Below, one piece after another: positions 1 to 7,119 of a stretch of 32,490 nucleotides of DNA. The position numbers were made by a program, and so were the translations under genes. Position 1 is the first letter of the stretch. Each line of letters starts with the position of its first letter. Below the pieces are notes generated by a model. That model did not search any database. It was not told where the DNA came from and saw only the letters and a program-made list of their open reading frames with translations. The DNA comes from an uncultured Lachnospiraceae bacterium (GTDB taxonomy: Bacteria; Bacillota; Clostridia; Lachnospirales; Lachnospiraceae): the NCBI GenBank assembly GCA_947588845.1, contig CANQAR010000049.1, positions 1 through 32,490 of the forward strand, given 5' to 3'.

Positions 1-64
1 ACAACGCCGTATAACGATTAGCGGCGTGTTGGTATCAAATCTTTAGGCAAAGTTGTCTATAAAT

Positions 65-181
65 CTATGCACCATTTGCCCCCAACAAACCATATATCCC
101 ATTTTCAAAGGTCATATTAACTGATTTAAGCGCATTAAAATTCCCATATTTCTTTGAAATGTTATTTAACTGCAAATACAT
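65..181 (-). pseudogene. ABC transporter ATP-binding protein, N-terminal stub broken in Walker A
   Basis: A 38-codon reading frame starts at an ATG at 181, overlaps the end of the lipoprotein gene by 20 bases, and has an AAGGTGG ribosome site about 7 bases upstream. It reads as the start of an ABC ATPase: KKYGNFNALKSVNMTF, then GLLGANGA, where GKST should complete the Walker A motif. A TAG stop replaces it at 65-67. Beyond the stop, translations still hint at ABC-like sequence (RQLCLKI, LIPT) in shifting frames, so the gene looks decayed rather than short. It is the third gene of the leftward operon and would have powered a transporter working with the two lipoproteins. A functional copy further left cannot be excluded because the window ends here. 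Confidence 0.7.
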
Positions 182-1298
182 GATAAACCACCTTTCCAGC
201 ATCTCCGTTTCCTATCAACAAATAATCGTTTTCAGAATTACAGAAATCGTAAAACCTGACACCTTTCTCTGTTGAGAACGGAATTTCGTTTACGCACTCT
301 TTACTTGACAATTGATATATCCGTACCCTGTGCTTCATCAATTCATTGTCTAAGCAGACATACACAATCAGATATGCTCCGTCACTTGTGACAGTAGCAA
401 ATGTACTTTCTGTATTGTCCACAAGAAATACGTTAGATTGATTCTTTTGGCAATCATATATAACTACCTTTCCACTTGAACTATGTGTTGCCGGATCTTC
501 ACTATCATTTAGCACAAGACACTCTCCCGACACACGAATTTGACTTGGACTATAATCGTCCTCTTCTTCATAAACTATCTGATCAGTACTCAAATCCCAA
601 TATCCATATCTTGTAGTTACTGTCGTTTCTCCTTTCTGTTGATAAAATCCTACCTTATTTTCATCAATAAAAGCAATCTCATATCCAGAGAAACCATCCT
701 CTTCAATTTCATGAACTTTTTGTTCTCCACTTTCAACATTAAGGACATATATTCCATTTATTGTACTCCATGCAATATGATGACCTAAAGGATCAATCTT
801 AGGTTCTGGCTGACTCTCTTGAATTTCTGTCATCAGTTCCTCTGAAATCATACTTTTCAAGTCAATTACATTCTTTTCCTGCAATTTTTCATCGTATGAA
901 ATAAATTCATAGGAAGTTTTATAATCAGATGAACCTGTACTTATTATAATTCCATTTACCTGTTTTGCATTATCTGCATCTTCTTCAAATGTTGATTTGA
1001 CTATTGCATAACCGTCTTTAATTTTTTGATATGCGTCGATAGTTTCCGTACTTTCAACTGGTACTTCCTGTAATACCTGATTCAAACCTAAGTCTAAAAG
1101 AGTTAGGTTTTTATTTATCTCGTCATATTCTAAATCCACATACGAAATTTTATCGTCAATTGACTTATTTTCTGTATTCTTTTCAGATAAATCATTTATT
1201 TGTGTATTCTGAATTTCTATTGAATCCTCTTTGCTACTACAAGCGGAAATTAGGCATATGCAAAATATTGATATTAAAAACAAACTGATTTTTTTCAC
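162..1298 (-). CDS. Predicted lipoprotein, possible beta-propeller
   Basis: This 378-aa protein opens with Lys-Lys, a hydrophobic segment and the lipobox LISAC (Cys20), so it should be lipidated and anchored outside the membrane. The start is a GTG at 1298, with AGGTGG five bases upstream. An acidic and polar linker follows the cysteine. The C-terminal half has repeated short strands of the kind IYVLNVESGE, YGYWDLSTD, VVIYDC and VRIYQL, suggesting a beta-propeller of TolB/YncE type; this is inferred from pattern only. It lies 9 bases after the first lipoprotein gene and overlaps the ABC stub, so the three are co-transcribed, probably under the divergent LytTR system. I do not recognise the family and cannot assign a substrate. 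Confidence 0.8.
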   Translation of the reverse strand: MKKISLFLISIFCICLISACSSKEDSIEIQNTQINDLSEKNTENKSIDDKISYVDLEYDEINKNLTLLDLGLNQVLQEVPVESTETIDAYQKIKDGYAIVKSTFEEDADNAKQVNGIIISTGSSDYKTSYEFISYDEKLQEKNVIDLKSMISEELMTEIQESQPEPKIDPLGHHIAWSTINGIYVLNVESGEQKVHEIEEDGFSGYEIAFIDENKVGFYQQKGETTVTTRYGYWDLSTDQIVYEEEDDYSPSQIRVSGECLVLNDSEDPATHSSSGKVVIYDCQKNQSNVFLVDNTESTFATVTSDGAYLIVYVCLDNELMKHRVRIYQLSSKECVNEIPFSTEKGVRFYDFCNSENDYLLIGNGDAGKVVYHVFAVK

Positions 1299-1307
1299 TT
1301 AATCCAC

Positions 1308-2330
1308 CTATTTGTTTATTAATAAACACCTTTCACTTTGCGTTGTATCATCTTGAATCAAATAATCTTCACCACTTGTCGCAGCAACTGCATAAAATGA
1401 GCAAAGTTCCTTATACTCCGAAACATCTATACACACATCAAAAACAGTCATTTTATCTGTTGTAGTATTTATTTCACAATAATCGCAATTGTCGACTTTA
1501 ACAGGCTCATTATTTATAAAAAATGTAATTTTCTTTGCTACCTCTTTTCCTCCATATATTTGTAACGTAAGGTTTAACTTTCCGTTCTCAGAATACAAGC
1601 AATTCCTATTGTCTTCTGTTTTAATTTTAAGATATGAAGAATAATCCAATGGATTATCGGTATCATTTGTAACAAGACCTTCAAACATTGCCATCGTTTC
1701 TTCTGGAATATCAGTAATAGTAGTTTTCACGATATCTGCTTTTGTTTCATTTATTCCTGATGCCTGCATATTTACAGGGATACAAATTGTAGAATTTATT
1801 TTTCCGCAATTTCCAAATGATGTATTTCCATCTTGCTTCGGTAAATAATCCGATTTAAAAACAGTTGCAAATTGCATACCTATCACATCACCTTTTTCAC
1901 CAGATATTGGTGTGACAAGTGCTGTAAAGTTAATTGTTTCATTTGGACCTAGTGTAAAATAATGAACCATTTGTTTTTCACTTACTTTTCCATTCAACGT
2001 ATATGAATATGGCTGAACCTCTCCATTCAAAAACAACATTGCAGCGACTTCAATATTTTCTGAATTATCCATTGTTCCAACATATAGTGGAACGTTCATT
2101 TCTGAACCTGAATAGGTATATTCATACTTATCGGCAGGCTGAAATCCCATCATAATTGTTCCTTCTGATTTTTTTATAAGTTCATCATCGCTGCTTATTA
2201 TAGATGATAATTCAGAATCGCTATCTGTATTCAAATCTGATGACGAGTTATGATTACTAGTACACCCGCTACAGAAAGCCATACAAATTACCATCACATA
2301 CACCATTACTATATATCGAATATGTTTCAT
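1308..2330 (-). CDS. Predicted lipoprotein, first gene of LytTR-linked operon
   Basis: This 340-aa protein has a short basic N-terminus, a hydrophobic stretch and the lipobox FCSGC (Cys23), followed by a Ser/Asn/Asp-rich linker typical of surface lipoproteins. The body is rich in beta-strand-like segments and Asn/Thr, with no motif I recognise. Phrases such as VTNDTDNPLDYSSYLKI resemble an immunoglobulin-like fold, but that is a guess. The ATG at 2330 has a strong AGGAGG site about 9 bases upstream. It is the promoter-proximal gene of the leftward operon and is divergent from the kinase gene, with a LytTR-type operator between them. It is therefore a likely direct target of the neighbouring response regulator. 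Confidence 0.8.
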   Translation of the reverse strand: MKHIRYIVMVYVMVICMAFCSGCTSNHNSSSDLNTDSDSELSSIISSDDELIKKSEGTIMMGFQPADKYEYTYSGSEMNVPLYVGTMDNSENIEVAAMLFLNGEVQPYSYTLNGKVSEKQMVHYFTLGPNETINFTALVTPISGEKGDVIGMQFATVFKSDYLPKQDGNTSFGNCGKINSTICIPVNMQASGINETKADIVKTTITDIPEETMAMFEGLVTNDTDNPLDYSSYLKIKTEDNRNCLYSENGKLNLTLQIYGGKEVAKKITFFINNEPVKVDNCDYCEINTTTDKMTVFDVCIDVSEYKELCSFYAVAATSGEDYLIQDDTTQSERCLLINK

Positions 2331-2389
2331 TATTTCATTCCTCCTGACAAAGCAAGTTTAGTACTATTTGTTTTCCATGGTATGTGCTT

Positions 2390-2417
2390 AATATAACAGC
2401 GTATTTAATTTTTTCAA
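2390..2417 (-). promoter_or_regulatory. Promoter of the lipoprotein operon
   Basis: On the minus strand TTGAAA (2412-2417) and TATATT (2390-2395) are separated by 16 bp, about 60 bases before the ATG at 2330. The proximal LytTR-type box ends 10 bp upstream of the -35, the usual place for activation by AgrA-like regulators. Confidence 0.55.
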
Positions 2418-2427
2418 TCCCTCTATG

Positions 2428-2461
2428 CACGAATGGTAGCCCAACATACACGAACGGTAGC
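2428..2461 (-). promoter_or_regulatory. LytTR/AgrA-type operator, two direct repeats 21 bp apart
   Basis: CACGAATGGTAGC (2428-2440) and CACGAACGGTAGC (2449-2461) differ at one base and are spaced exactly 21 bp, two helical turns. Read on the minus strand they give ACCATTCGT and ACCGTTCGT. The second fits the AgrA consensus (W-M-M-GTT-N-R-K) perfectly and the first has one mismatch. LytTR proteins bind such paired boxes on one DNA face. The pair lies between two divergent promoters, so the adjacent response regulator is the obvious ligand and may control both the lipoprotein operon and its own genes. Confidence 0.7.
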
Positions 2462-2469
2462 ACATTATG

Positions 2470-2498
2470 TTGTGTACCCATTTTATTGATGATAAAAT
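2470..2498 (+). promoter_or_regulatory. Promoter of the kinase-regulator operon
   Basis: TTGTGT (2470-2475) and TAAAAT (2493-2498) are separated by 17 bp, 34 bp before the kinase ATG. The operator ends 8 bp upstream of this -35, which suggests autoregulation. Confidence 0.5.
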
Positions 2499-2532
2499 TA
2501 TATTTGAAAAATAATTTAAGGAAGTGGAAACT

Positions 2533-3885
2533 ATGCGATATATTGATTCAATGTGGGAATATATTGTTAATTTCTTAGAACTGGCTTTGTTTCTAATATT
2601 TATCCATACCAAATTGCATATTCGAGCAAATTATAAACATCAAGCAGTTTGGATGTTTCTTTTCGTATCCATTCAGTTTGCTGTTTTATGTACGCTCAAT
2701 AAAATGGGAATAACATCTTATGTCACCCTGATATCATCTTGTGTATTAGATATTGTATATGCAATTTTGTTTTATCGTGATAATTTGATTCTCCGTATCT
2801 TTTGGGGATTCTCATATTCCATTATATGTTTAGTTGCAGAACAGATTACATTCTTTATTCCAGTAACGCTTTATAAAGGAGCATCTTTGGAATTGTTATC
2901 AGGTGGGGAATTGCGAAAGCCATATACTATGCTGTACTTGGCAATGATAGCGATTTTTGTATTGTTATTTCATTATATTGGAAATAAAGACATATCTCTT
3001 TCCTCTTTCCAAAAAGTTGCATATATTTGTATCGCAATTTCTGGACTTGCAATCGGACACTACATATTAAGGCTGACTTTGGAATCTGTTGATAAATTTG
3101 ATGATTCTTCCTTTTCGGCAAGACTCTCTTTTATTAACTTATTTTTTATTGTTTTGTTTTTGGCATTGTTGCTATACATTTATCTGCTAGGATATTCAAA
3201 AGAAGAAAACATACGATTATTGGAAGAACAAAAGATTTATGAACTGGAAAGGACTGAGTTCAATAGCTTATCTGAAACAACAGAACGATTACGAAAAATG
3301 AAACACGATATGCAGATTTATGTGGATGCAATCAACGTATTAGCAAAAGACAGGAAATGGGATGAACTTATAGCATATACAGAGCAATACCATAACACTC
3401 TTACAACTACGCAAAGTACCATAGCAACGGGAAATATTGCTATTGACTGTATCCTTACCGCCAAACTTGATTATGCTGAAAAACACGGAATTAAGACAGA
3501 ATATTCTATTATGGCTCCTGAAAATTTTCCGCTTGATTCTGTTGAACTTTCATCCATACTTGGAAATATATGGAATAATTCCATTGAAGCAGGAGAAAGA
3601 CTTATAATCTCTAATCCAACCGAGCATCCGTACATTTATTTTTATATTAAACCTTACCAGAATATGATACTGATCCACATTGAAAATAATTATGATGGTG
3701 TGATAAAATCTAGCATTGATGGAGACATTTTGAGTGTCAAACAAGGAAAAGAACACGGACTGGGGATAAGACGAGTAAAAGAACTTGTAGAAAAGGCAGA
3801 TGGCGTATTGCAGATTACATCTGATAATAAAATTTTTTCCGTGCATATTATGATACCAGATAAGGAGAATGACAAACGACTATGA
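2533..3885 (+). CDS. GHKL sensor histidine kinase, AgrC-like
   Basis: The 450-aa protein has about six to seven membrane segments in residues 1-220, a short coiled linker, then a cytoplasmic kinase core. The phospho-acceptor region is RKMKHDMQ (His about 258). The ATP-binding domain has an N box, LGNIWNNSIEAG, and a G box, HGLGIRR, characteristic of the AgrC/VirS/CitA-like HATPase_c_5 type. I prefer the ATG at 2533 because AAGGAA (2518-2523) lies 9 bases upstream; the in-frame GTG at 2524 abuts that site. Its stop overlaps the regulator's start (ATGA), so the two are translationally coupled. It should sense an extracellular signal, perhaps a peptide, but no agrB/agrD-like gene is visible nearby. 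Confidence 0.9.
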   Translation: MRYIDSMWEYIVNFLELALFLIFIHTKLHIRANYKHQAVWMFLFVSIQFAVLCTLNKMGITSYVTLISSCVLDIVYAILFYRDNLILRIFWGFSYSIICLVAEQITFFIPVTLYKGASLELLSGGELRKPYTMLYLAMIAIFVLLFHYIGNKDISLSSFQKVAYICIAISGLAIGHYILRLTLESVDKFDDSSFSARLSFINLFFIVLFLALLLYIYLLGYSKEENIRLLEEQKIYELERTEFNSLSETTERLRKMKHDMQIYVDAINVLAKDRKWDELIAYTEQYHNTLTTTQSTIATGNIAIDCILTAKLDYAEKHGIKTEYSIMAPENFPLDSVELSSILGNIWNNSIEAGERLIISNPTEHPYIYFYIKPYQNMILIHIENNYDGVIKSSIDGDILSVKQGKEHGLGIRRVKELVEKADGVLQITSDNKIFSVHIMIPDKENDKRL

Positions 3886-4622
3886 AAATGAAAATAACCA
3901 TACTGGAAGATTCTGTGATTGAATTAGAACGACTGAAAAATGGAATAAGAAAATATGGGCAGCAATATGATTGGGATATTGAAATTGACGAATACAAATC
4001 GGGCGAAGAATATTTTTCAAAAAACTCCGAATGCACCACTATACAGGCTTCAGCATTTTTCCTTGACATACAAATGGGGCAAATGAATGGAATTGAGGTC
4101 GCTAAACGCCTTCGGGCATCTGGGTATCATGGGATTATTGTATTTTTAACAGCCTTTAGAGAATATGTATTCCGAGGATATGAAGTCAGAGCATTAAACT
4201 ACTTGCTTAAACCCGTCAAAGAAAATACTCTTTTTCTGTGTTTGGATGAAATTGCGAAAGAGTTATCTAATAATACATACATTTACCGAAACAAGCAAGA
4301 AATTGTAAGTATTCCCTACACAGATATATTGACATTTTCGAGCAGATTACATTATGTTGATATATTGACTGTAGACGGCAAATGCTATGAACAAATGTCT
4401 ACCCTAAATAAGATTATTGTCCATTTGCCAAGTGAATTTATCCGAACCCATCGTTCTTATATTGTAAATATGGCACATATCTATCGTATTACATCAGGAA
4501 CGATTGAATTGTCAAATCATCTGACTACACAAATTGCACGTTCTTATTCCAAAGATGTGATAAGTGCTTTCGCCAAATATACAACAAGATTTGATACAAG
4601 CGGGGATTTTGAATTTAATTAG
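3882..4622 (+). CDS. LytTR-family response regulator
   Basis: This 246-aa regulator has an N-terminal receiver domain with acidic residues Glu9/Asp10, phospho-acceptor Asp62 (FFLDIQM), Thr90 (FLTAF) and Lys110 (LLKPV). A C-terminal LytTR DNA-binding domain follows from about residue 140 to 238 (FIRTHRSYIVNM is typical). It should be phosphorylated by the overlapping upstream kinase and bind paired 9-bp boxes spaced about 21 bp. Exactly such a pair lies at 2428-2461. The likely regulon includes its own operon and the divergent lipoprotein/ABC operon. No strong terminator is seen after the stop, only a weak GGG/CCC hairpin before a T run near 4660-4680. Confidence 0.92.
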   Translation: MKMKITILEDSVIELERLKNGIRKYGQQYDWDIEIDEYKSGEEYFSKNSECTTIQASAFFLDIQMGQMNGIEVAKRLRASGYHGIIVFLTAFREYVFRGYEVRALNYLLKPVKENTLFLCLDEIAKELSNNTYIYRNKQEIVSIPYTDILTFSSRLHYVDILTVDGKCYEQMSTLNKIIVHLPSEFIRTHRSYIVNMAHIYRITSGTIELSNHLTTQIARSYSKDVISAFAKYTTRFDTSGDFEFN

Positions 4623-4817
4623 ATTATCTAACTCCTCTGCGCTCAAACGGAGCAGCACCAAAGGGTTTGTTTTGCCCATTTTTTGAAGAATACAATGTAA
4701 TATTTCCGCGGTATCGCAATAGGAAAAAATCAGATGTGTCTAAAGTCTTGTATTCTATCATTTCCTTTTTGTTATTTCGATAGCATTTTCCCACAAGTAC
4801 ATATACAACTCTTTTTG

Positions 4818-4916
4818 TTAATAAGATTGCACGCCGTCAAACTTTACCGTTCCGGCGTTGGAGCCGCCATCAACTAATTCTGATACCCAAACATACAGGC
4901 TATCTTTCTCCACCAT
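4818..4916 (-). other. Short reading frame, possible gene fragment
   Basis: A 32-codon frame from the ATG at 4916 contains LYVWVSELVDGG and AGTVKFDGV. It reads like protein sequence but lacks a good ribosome site, and it lies downstream of the terminator. It may be the C-terminal scrap of a lost gene, or chance. I do not recognise it. Confidence 0.2.
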
Positions 4917-4923
4917 CCTTACC

Positions 4924-4957
4924 AAAAAAATAGACAGTTGAACGAATCAACTGTCTA
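4924..4957 (-). terminator. Rho-independent terminator after the glycosyltransferase gene
   Basis: A perfect 10-bp stem (TAGACAGTTG at 4931-4940 with CAACTGTCTA at 4948-4957) and a 7-base loop are followed on the minus strand by seven Ts (4924-4930). It lies about 110 bases after the GT2 stop at 5067 and should end that leftward transcript. Confidence 0.85.
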
Positions 4958-5066
4958 CCCGCTAATGGGATATTTGGATCATGGCACTACCCTTGCCTCC
5001 CAACGGCCTATAAGTATATTACCGCATTATCACTAAAACGCAACCTAACCTTATAAAAATCTCCCC

Positions 5067-5948
5067 TCACCGATTGAACCCGTACGGCGTCCTGCTGCAC
5101 AGTTTATAAAGCAGATTGGCGAAAAAGAGGTCGGCGTTTTTCAGGCTCTCCTGCGCCTTGACCGCCGCAGAGCCGCCGCGGAAAGCCGCCTTGTAGCGCA
5201 ACATCCGCTCCAGCAGCGCCGCGTCCTTTTCCGTTACGCCCTCCGCCTGTTTCAGATACGGAAGAAAGGCAAAGACGGACGCGTCCGTGCGGGACGTGTC
5301 GGAAGAAAGGTTGCTGCCGGTGTAGCGGTGGAGATACAGCGGCTCGTCCAGAAGGCGGAACCGATCGCCCCGCGCGAGCATCAGCAGCCAGAGGAAATAA
5401 TCGTCCGCGCCGTTGACTTCACAGATCTGCGTGCTCCATTCCTGCGGGATCGCGCCGCGGCGGATCAGGCATTGCCCCGGCGAAACGATCTGGGTTCCGA
5501 TACGCAGATACGTCCGGTAATCGCCGATCTTCGACTTCTGATATGCGCTGCGGTACCACAGCAGTTTGTCTCCGTTTTTCTGCTCCAGCAGCGCGTTGCA
5601 GACCAGCACGTCCGCCGCCTGCGCTTTCATCGCCGCGATCTCTTTTATAACGGCGTCCTTCGCCAGAAGGTCGTCCTGATCGAGGAATAAGACCGCGTCG
5701 CCGGTCGCCTCGGCCAGTCCGCGCGCCCGCGCCCGATGGATCCCGCCGTTTTTTTCCTGCTCTATGATGCGAAGCGGCAGCCCCGCCGCCTCTGCCGGAA
5801 GACTGACCGCTTCGTCCGGACTGTCGTTGACCAGCAGGATCTCCATATCGTCTCCGGCAAGCCGCGCAGCGTTTTGCGCAAGGCTTTCGATATAACGCGG
5901 CATATAGGCATTTCCATGATAAAACGGAGTTATGACACTGACTTTCAT
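5067..5948 (-). CDS. Family 2 glycosyltransferase
   Basis: The 293-aa protein has a GT-A fold: VSVITPFYHG at the N-terminus, EILLVNDSP, the metal-binding DXD-like FLDQDD at about residues 92-97, and a downstream GADDYFLWL that probably holds the catalytic acid. It would transfer a sugar from a nucleotide donor to cell-surface glycan at the inner membrane. The frame is open further upstream, but that part overlaps the DUF4422 gene and lacks family sequence, so the ATG at 5948 is chosen. It lies 53 bases after the DUF4422 stop, and its only GGAGG is some 20 bases upstream, so translation may depend on coupling. The donor and acceptor are unknown. Confidence 0.85.
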   Translation of the reverse strand: MKVSVITPFYHGNAYMPRYIESLAQNAARLAGDDMEILLVNDSPDEAVSLPAEAAGLPLRIIEQEKNGGIHRARARGLAEATGDAVLFLDQDDLLAKDAVIKEIAAMKAQAADVLVCNALLEQKNGDKLLWYRSAYQKSKIGDYRTYLRIGTQIVSPGQCLIRRGAIPQEWSTQICEVNGADDYFLWLLMLARGDRFRLLDEPLYLHRYTGSNLSSDTSRTDASVFAFLPYLKQAEGVTEKDAALLERMLRYKAAFRGGSAAVKAQESLKNADLFFANLLYKLCSRTPYGFNR

Positions 5949-6001
5949 CGCTTTACGGCTCGCTGCCGCCTCCTTCCCGTATTGTTCCGCCGCGCGGCGG
6001 A

Positions 6002-6832
6002 TCAGAAACTCTTGCTGTATTTCTTGCCGAAGAACTTGGCGCGCAGGAACGCGCCGCCTTTCTTCAGCCAGTCGATCTTTTCCATGTGCATGGTCGGCAC
6101 CTCGCATACGCGCGCCTCGGGCAGCGCGCCGCTTCTGCCGTCCGCGATCCGGCGATCCAGCCAGACGTTGAACAGGATCTCGCTCACGCGTCCGTACAGC
6201 CGGGCGTCAAACACGGAATCCGCCTTTTTGCCTTCCCGCTCCATCTCTTTCTCCAGCGCAAAGAGCAGCGGGAACAGCCACGAACAATAGCGGTCCAATT
6301 CCTCCCGCTTCATAATGCACATATTGAACATATATCCCCATGTCCGTGCGCAGACCTTTTCATAAGAGGGCAGATATTGCGGACAGCGCGCGGCGATCAG
6401 CGCCTTCATTTTTCGCAGATGTTCCGGATCGTGCGTGTGCGCATAGTGGGACGAGAGCGTCTCTATATAATAGCGCCGCTTTTTCGGCGTCACGATATCG
6501 CAGCGCCGCAGCAGTTCCTCCACCTCCGCGCCGGTCAGGACGCACGCCATCTTTCCTTCTTTTTTGCAACGGAAGCGGCTCTTTTTTGTAAAATATCTCC
6601 GGTAGTGCACCAGCCCCACCGCGTCGGCGGGAAGATTCTTCCACGCCCAGTACAGCCCCGTCAGTTCGCAGAACGACGCGTTCTTTTCGGAGATCTCGTC
6701 TCCGGTATCGTCTCCGGCCATTTCCCTGTCAAACGGCTCTTTCCCTTTCGCCCCGACAAAAAGCGGCAGATAGAGGGGATCCGCCGGACGCTCATACGGT
6801 TTGTGCATCGCAACGATGACTTTGATATCCAT
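6002..6832 (-). CDS. DUF4422 protein, probable glycosyltransferase
   Basis: The 276-aa protein starts VIVAMHKPYERP and carries the family hallmark VGLVHYRRYF at about residues 73-82, then AEVEELLRRCDIV and YYIETLSSHYAH. DUF4422 proteins occur in capsule and exopolysaccharide clusters and are regarded as glycosyltransferases (some named after galactofuranosyltransferases). The ATG at 6832 has GGAG about 12 bases upstream. It is paired with the downstream GT2 gene, suggesting joint work on one surface glycan. A terminator separates it from the small gene upstream, and no promoter of its own is obvious in the 28 bases between, so it may depend on read-through or on a promoter inside the small gene. 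Confidence 0.85.
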   Translation of the reverse strand: MDIKVIVAMHKPYERPADPLYLPLFVGAKGKEPFDREMAGDDTGDEISEKNASFCELTGLYWAWKNLPADAVGLVHYRRYFTKKSRFRCKKEGKMACVLTGAEVEELLRRCDIVTPKKRRYYIETLSSHYAHTHDPEHLRKMKALIAARCPQYLPSYEKVCARTWGYMFNMCIMKREELDRYCSWLFPLLFALEKEMEREGKKADSVFDARLYGRVSEILFNVWLDRRIADGRSGALPEARVCEVPTMHMEKIDWLKKGGAFLRAKFFGKKYSKSF

Positions 6833-6861
6833 GCTGTGAACGCTCCTTTATGCTCCTATAC

Positions 6862-6893
6862 GAAAGAAAAGTGACTTCCGCAAAAGTCACTTT
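6862..6893 (-). terminator. Terminator after the 46-aa membrane protein gene
   Basis: A 10-bp stem (AAAGTGACTT at 6868-6877 with AAGTCACTTT at 6884-6893) is followed on the minus strand by a TTTTCTTT tract. It begins 6 bases after the small gene's stop and precedes the DUF4422 gene. Confidence 0.75.
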
Positions 6894-6898
6894 CCGTC

Positions 6899-7039
6899 TT
6901 ATGATTCGTTTTCGTCTTCTTCATCCTCTACGATCGCGGCCGACGCCCCCGCCACAGCGGATACGACCACCGTCACGGCAACGATCACCACCAAAAGGAT
7001 GAGGAGCGCGAAAAATATAAAAAATCCGATCTCTGTCAT
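6899..7039 (-). CDS. Small membrane protein with acidic tail (46 aa)
   Basis: This short gene encodes 46 residues: about 30 hydrophobic residues (MTEIGFFIFFALLILLVV onwards) that would cross the membrane once, then a very acidic tail ending VEDEEDENES. GAAGG lies a few bases before the ATG at 7039. A textbook promoter (7083-7111) and an abutting terminator make it a monocistronic unit, strong support that it is real despite its size. I do not recognise the family. A tail with no basic residues is unlike most small toxins. Its position between two glycosyltransferase genes is the only functional hint. Confidence 0.7.
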   Translation of the reverse strand: MTEIGFFIFFALLILLVVIVAVTVVVSAVAGASAAIVEDEEDENES

Positions 7040-7082
7040 ACGCCTGCCTTCTTTCCATGAAACTTATCTTTTACTATCTGCC

Positions 7083-7111
7083 AGTATAAAGGAAACCGTC
7101 CGTTTTTTCAA
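7083..7111 (-). promoter_or_regulatory. Promoter of the 46-aa membrane protein gene
   Basis: TTGAAA (7106-7111) and TATACT (7083-7088) are spaced exactly 17 bp on the minus strand, just beyond the stop of the upstream GT2 gene. Transcription would start near 7076, giving a leader of about 36 bases. Confidence 0.65.
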
Positions 7112-7119
7112 CTCCCGAA

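Larger units (their letters stand above)
4623..5066. other. Gene-poor boundary between AT-rich and GC-rich DNA
   Basis: This 444-base stretch has no convincing gene. It holds a leftward terminator (4924-4957) and one 32-codon frame of unknown meaning (4818-4916). Composition shifts here from AT-rich on the left to GC-rich on the right, so it may mark the edge of a transferred segment. No flanking direct repeat, integrase or tRNA was seen. Confidence 0.5.

Noticed and set aside
5736-6874. Long plus-strand frames (184 and 262 codons) opposite the GT2 and DUF4422 genes
   Set aside because: They are antisense to well-supported genes, are rich in Arg/His/Pro as expected from reverse-complemented GC-rich coding DNA, and lack ribosome sites.
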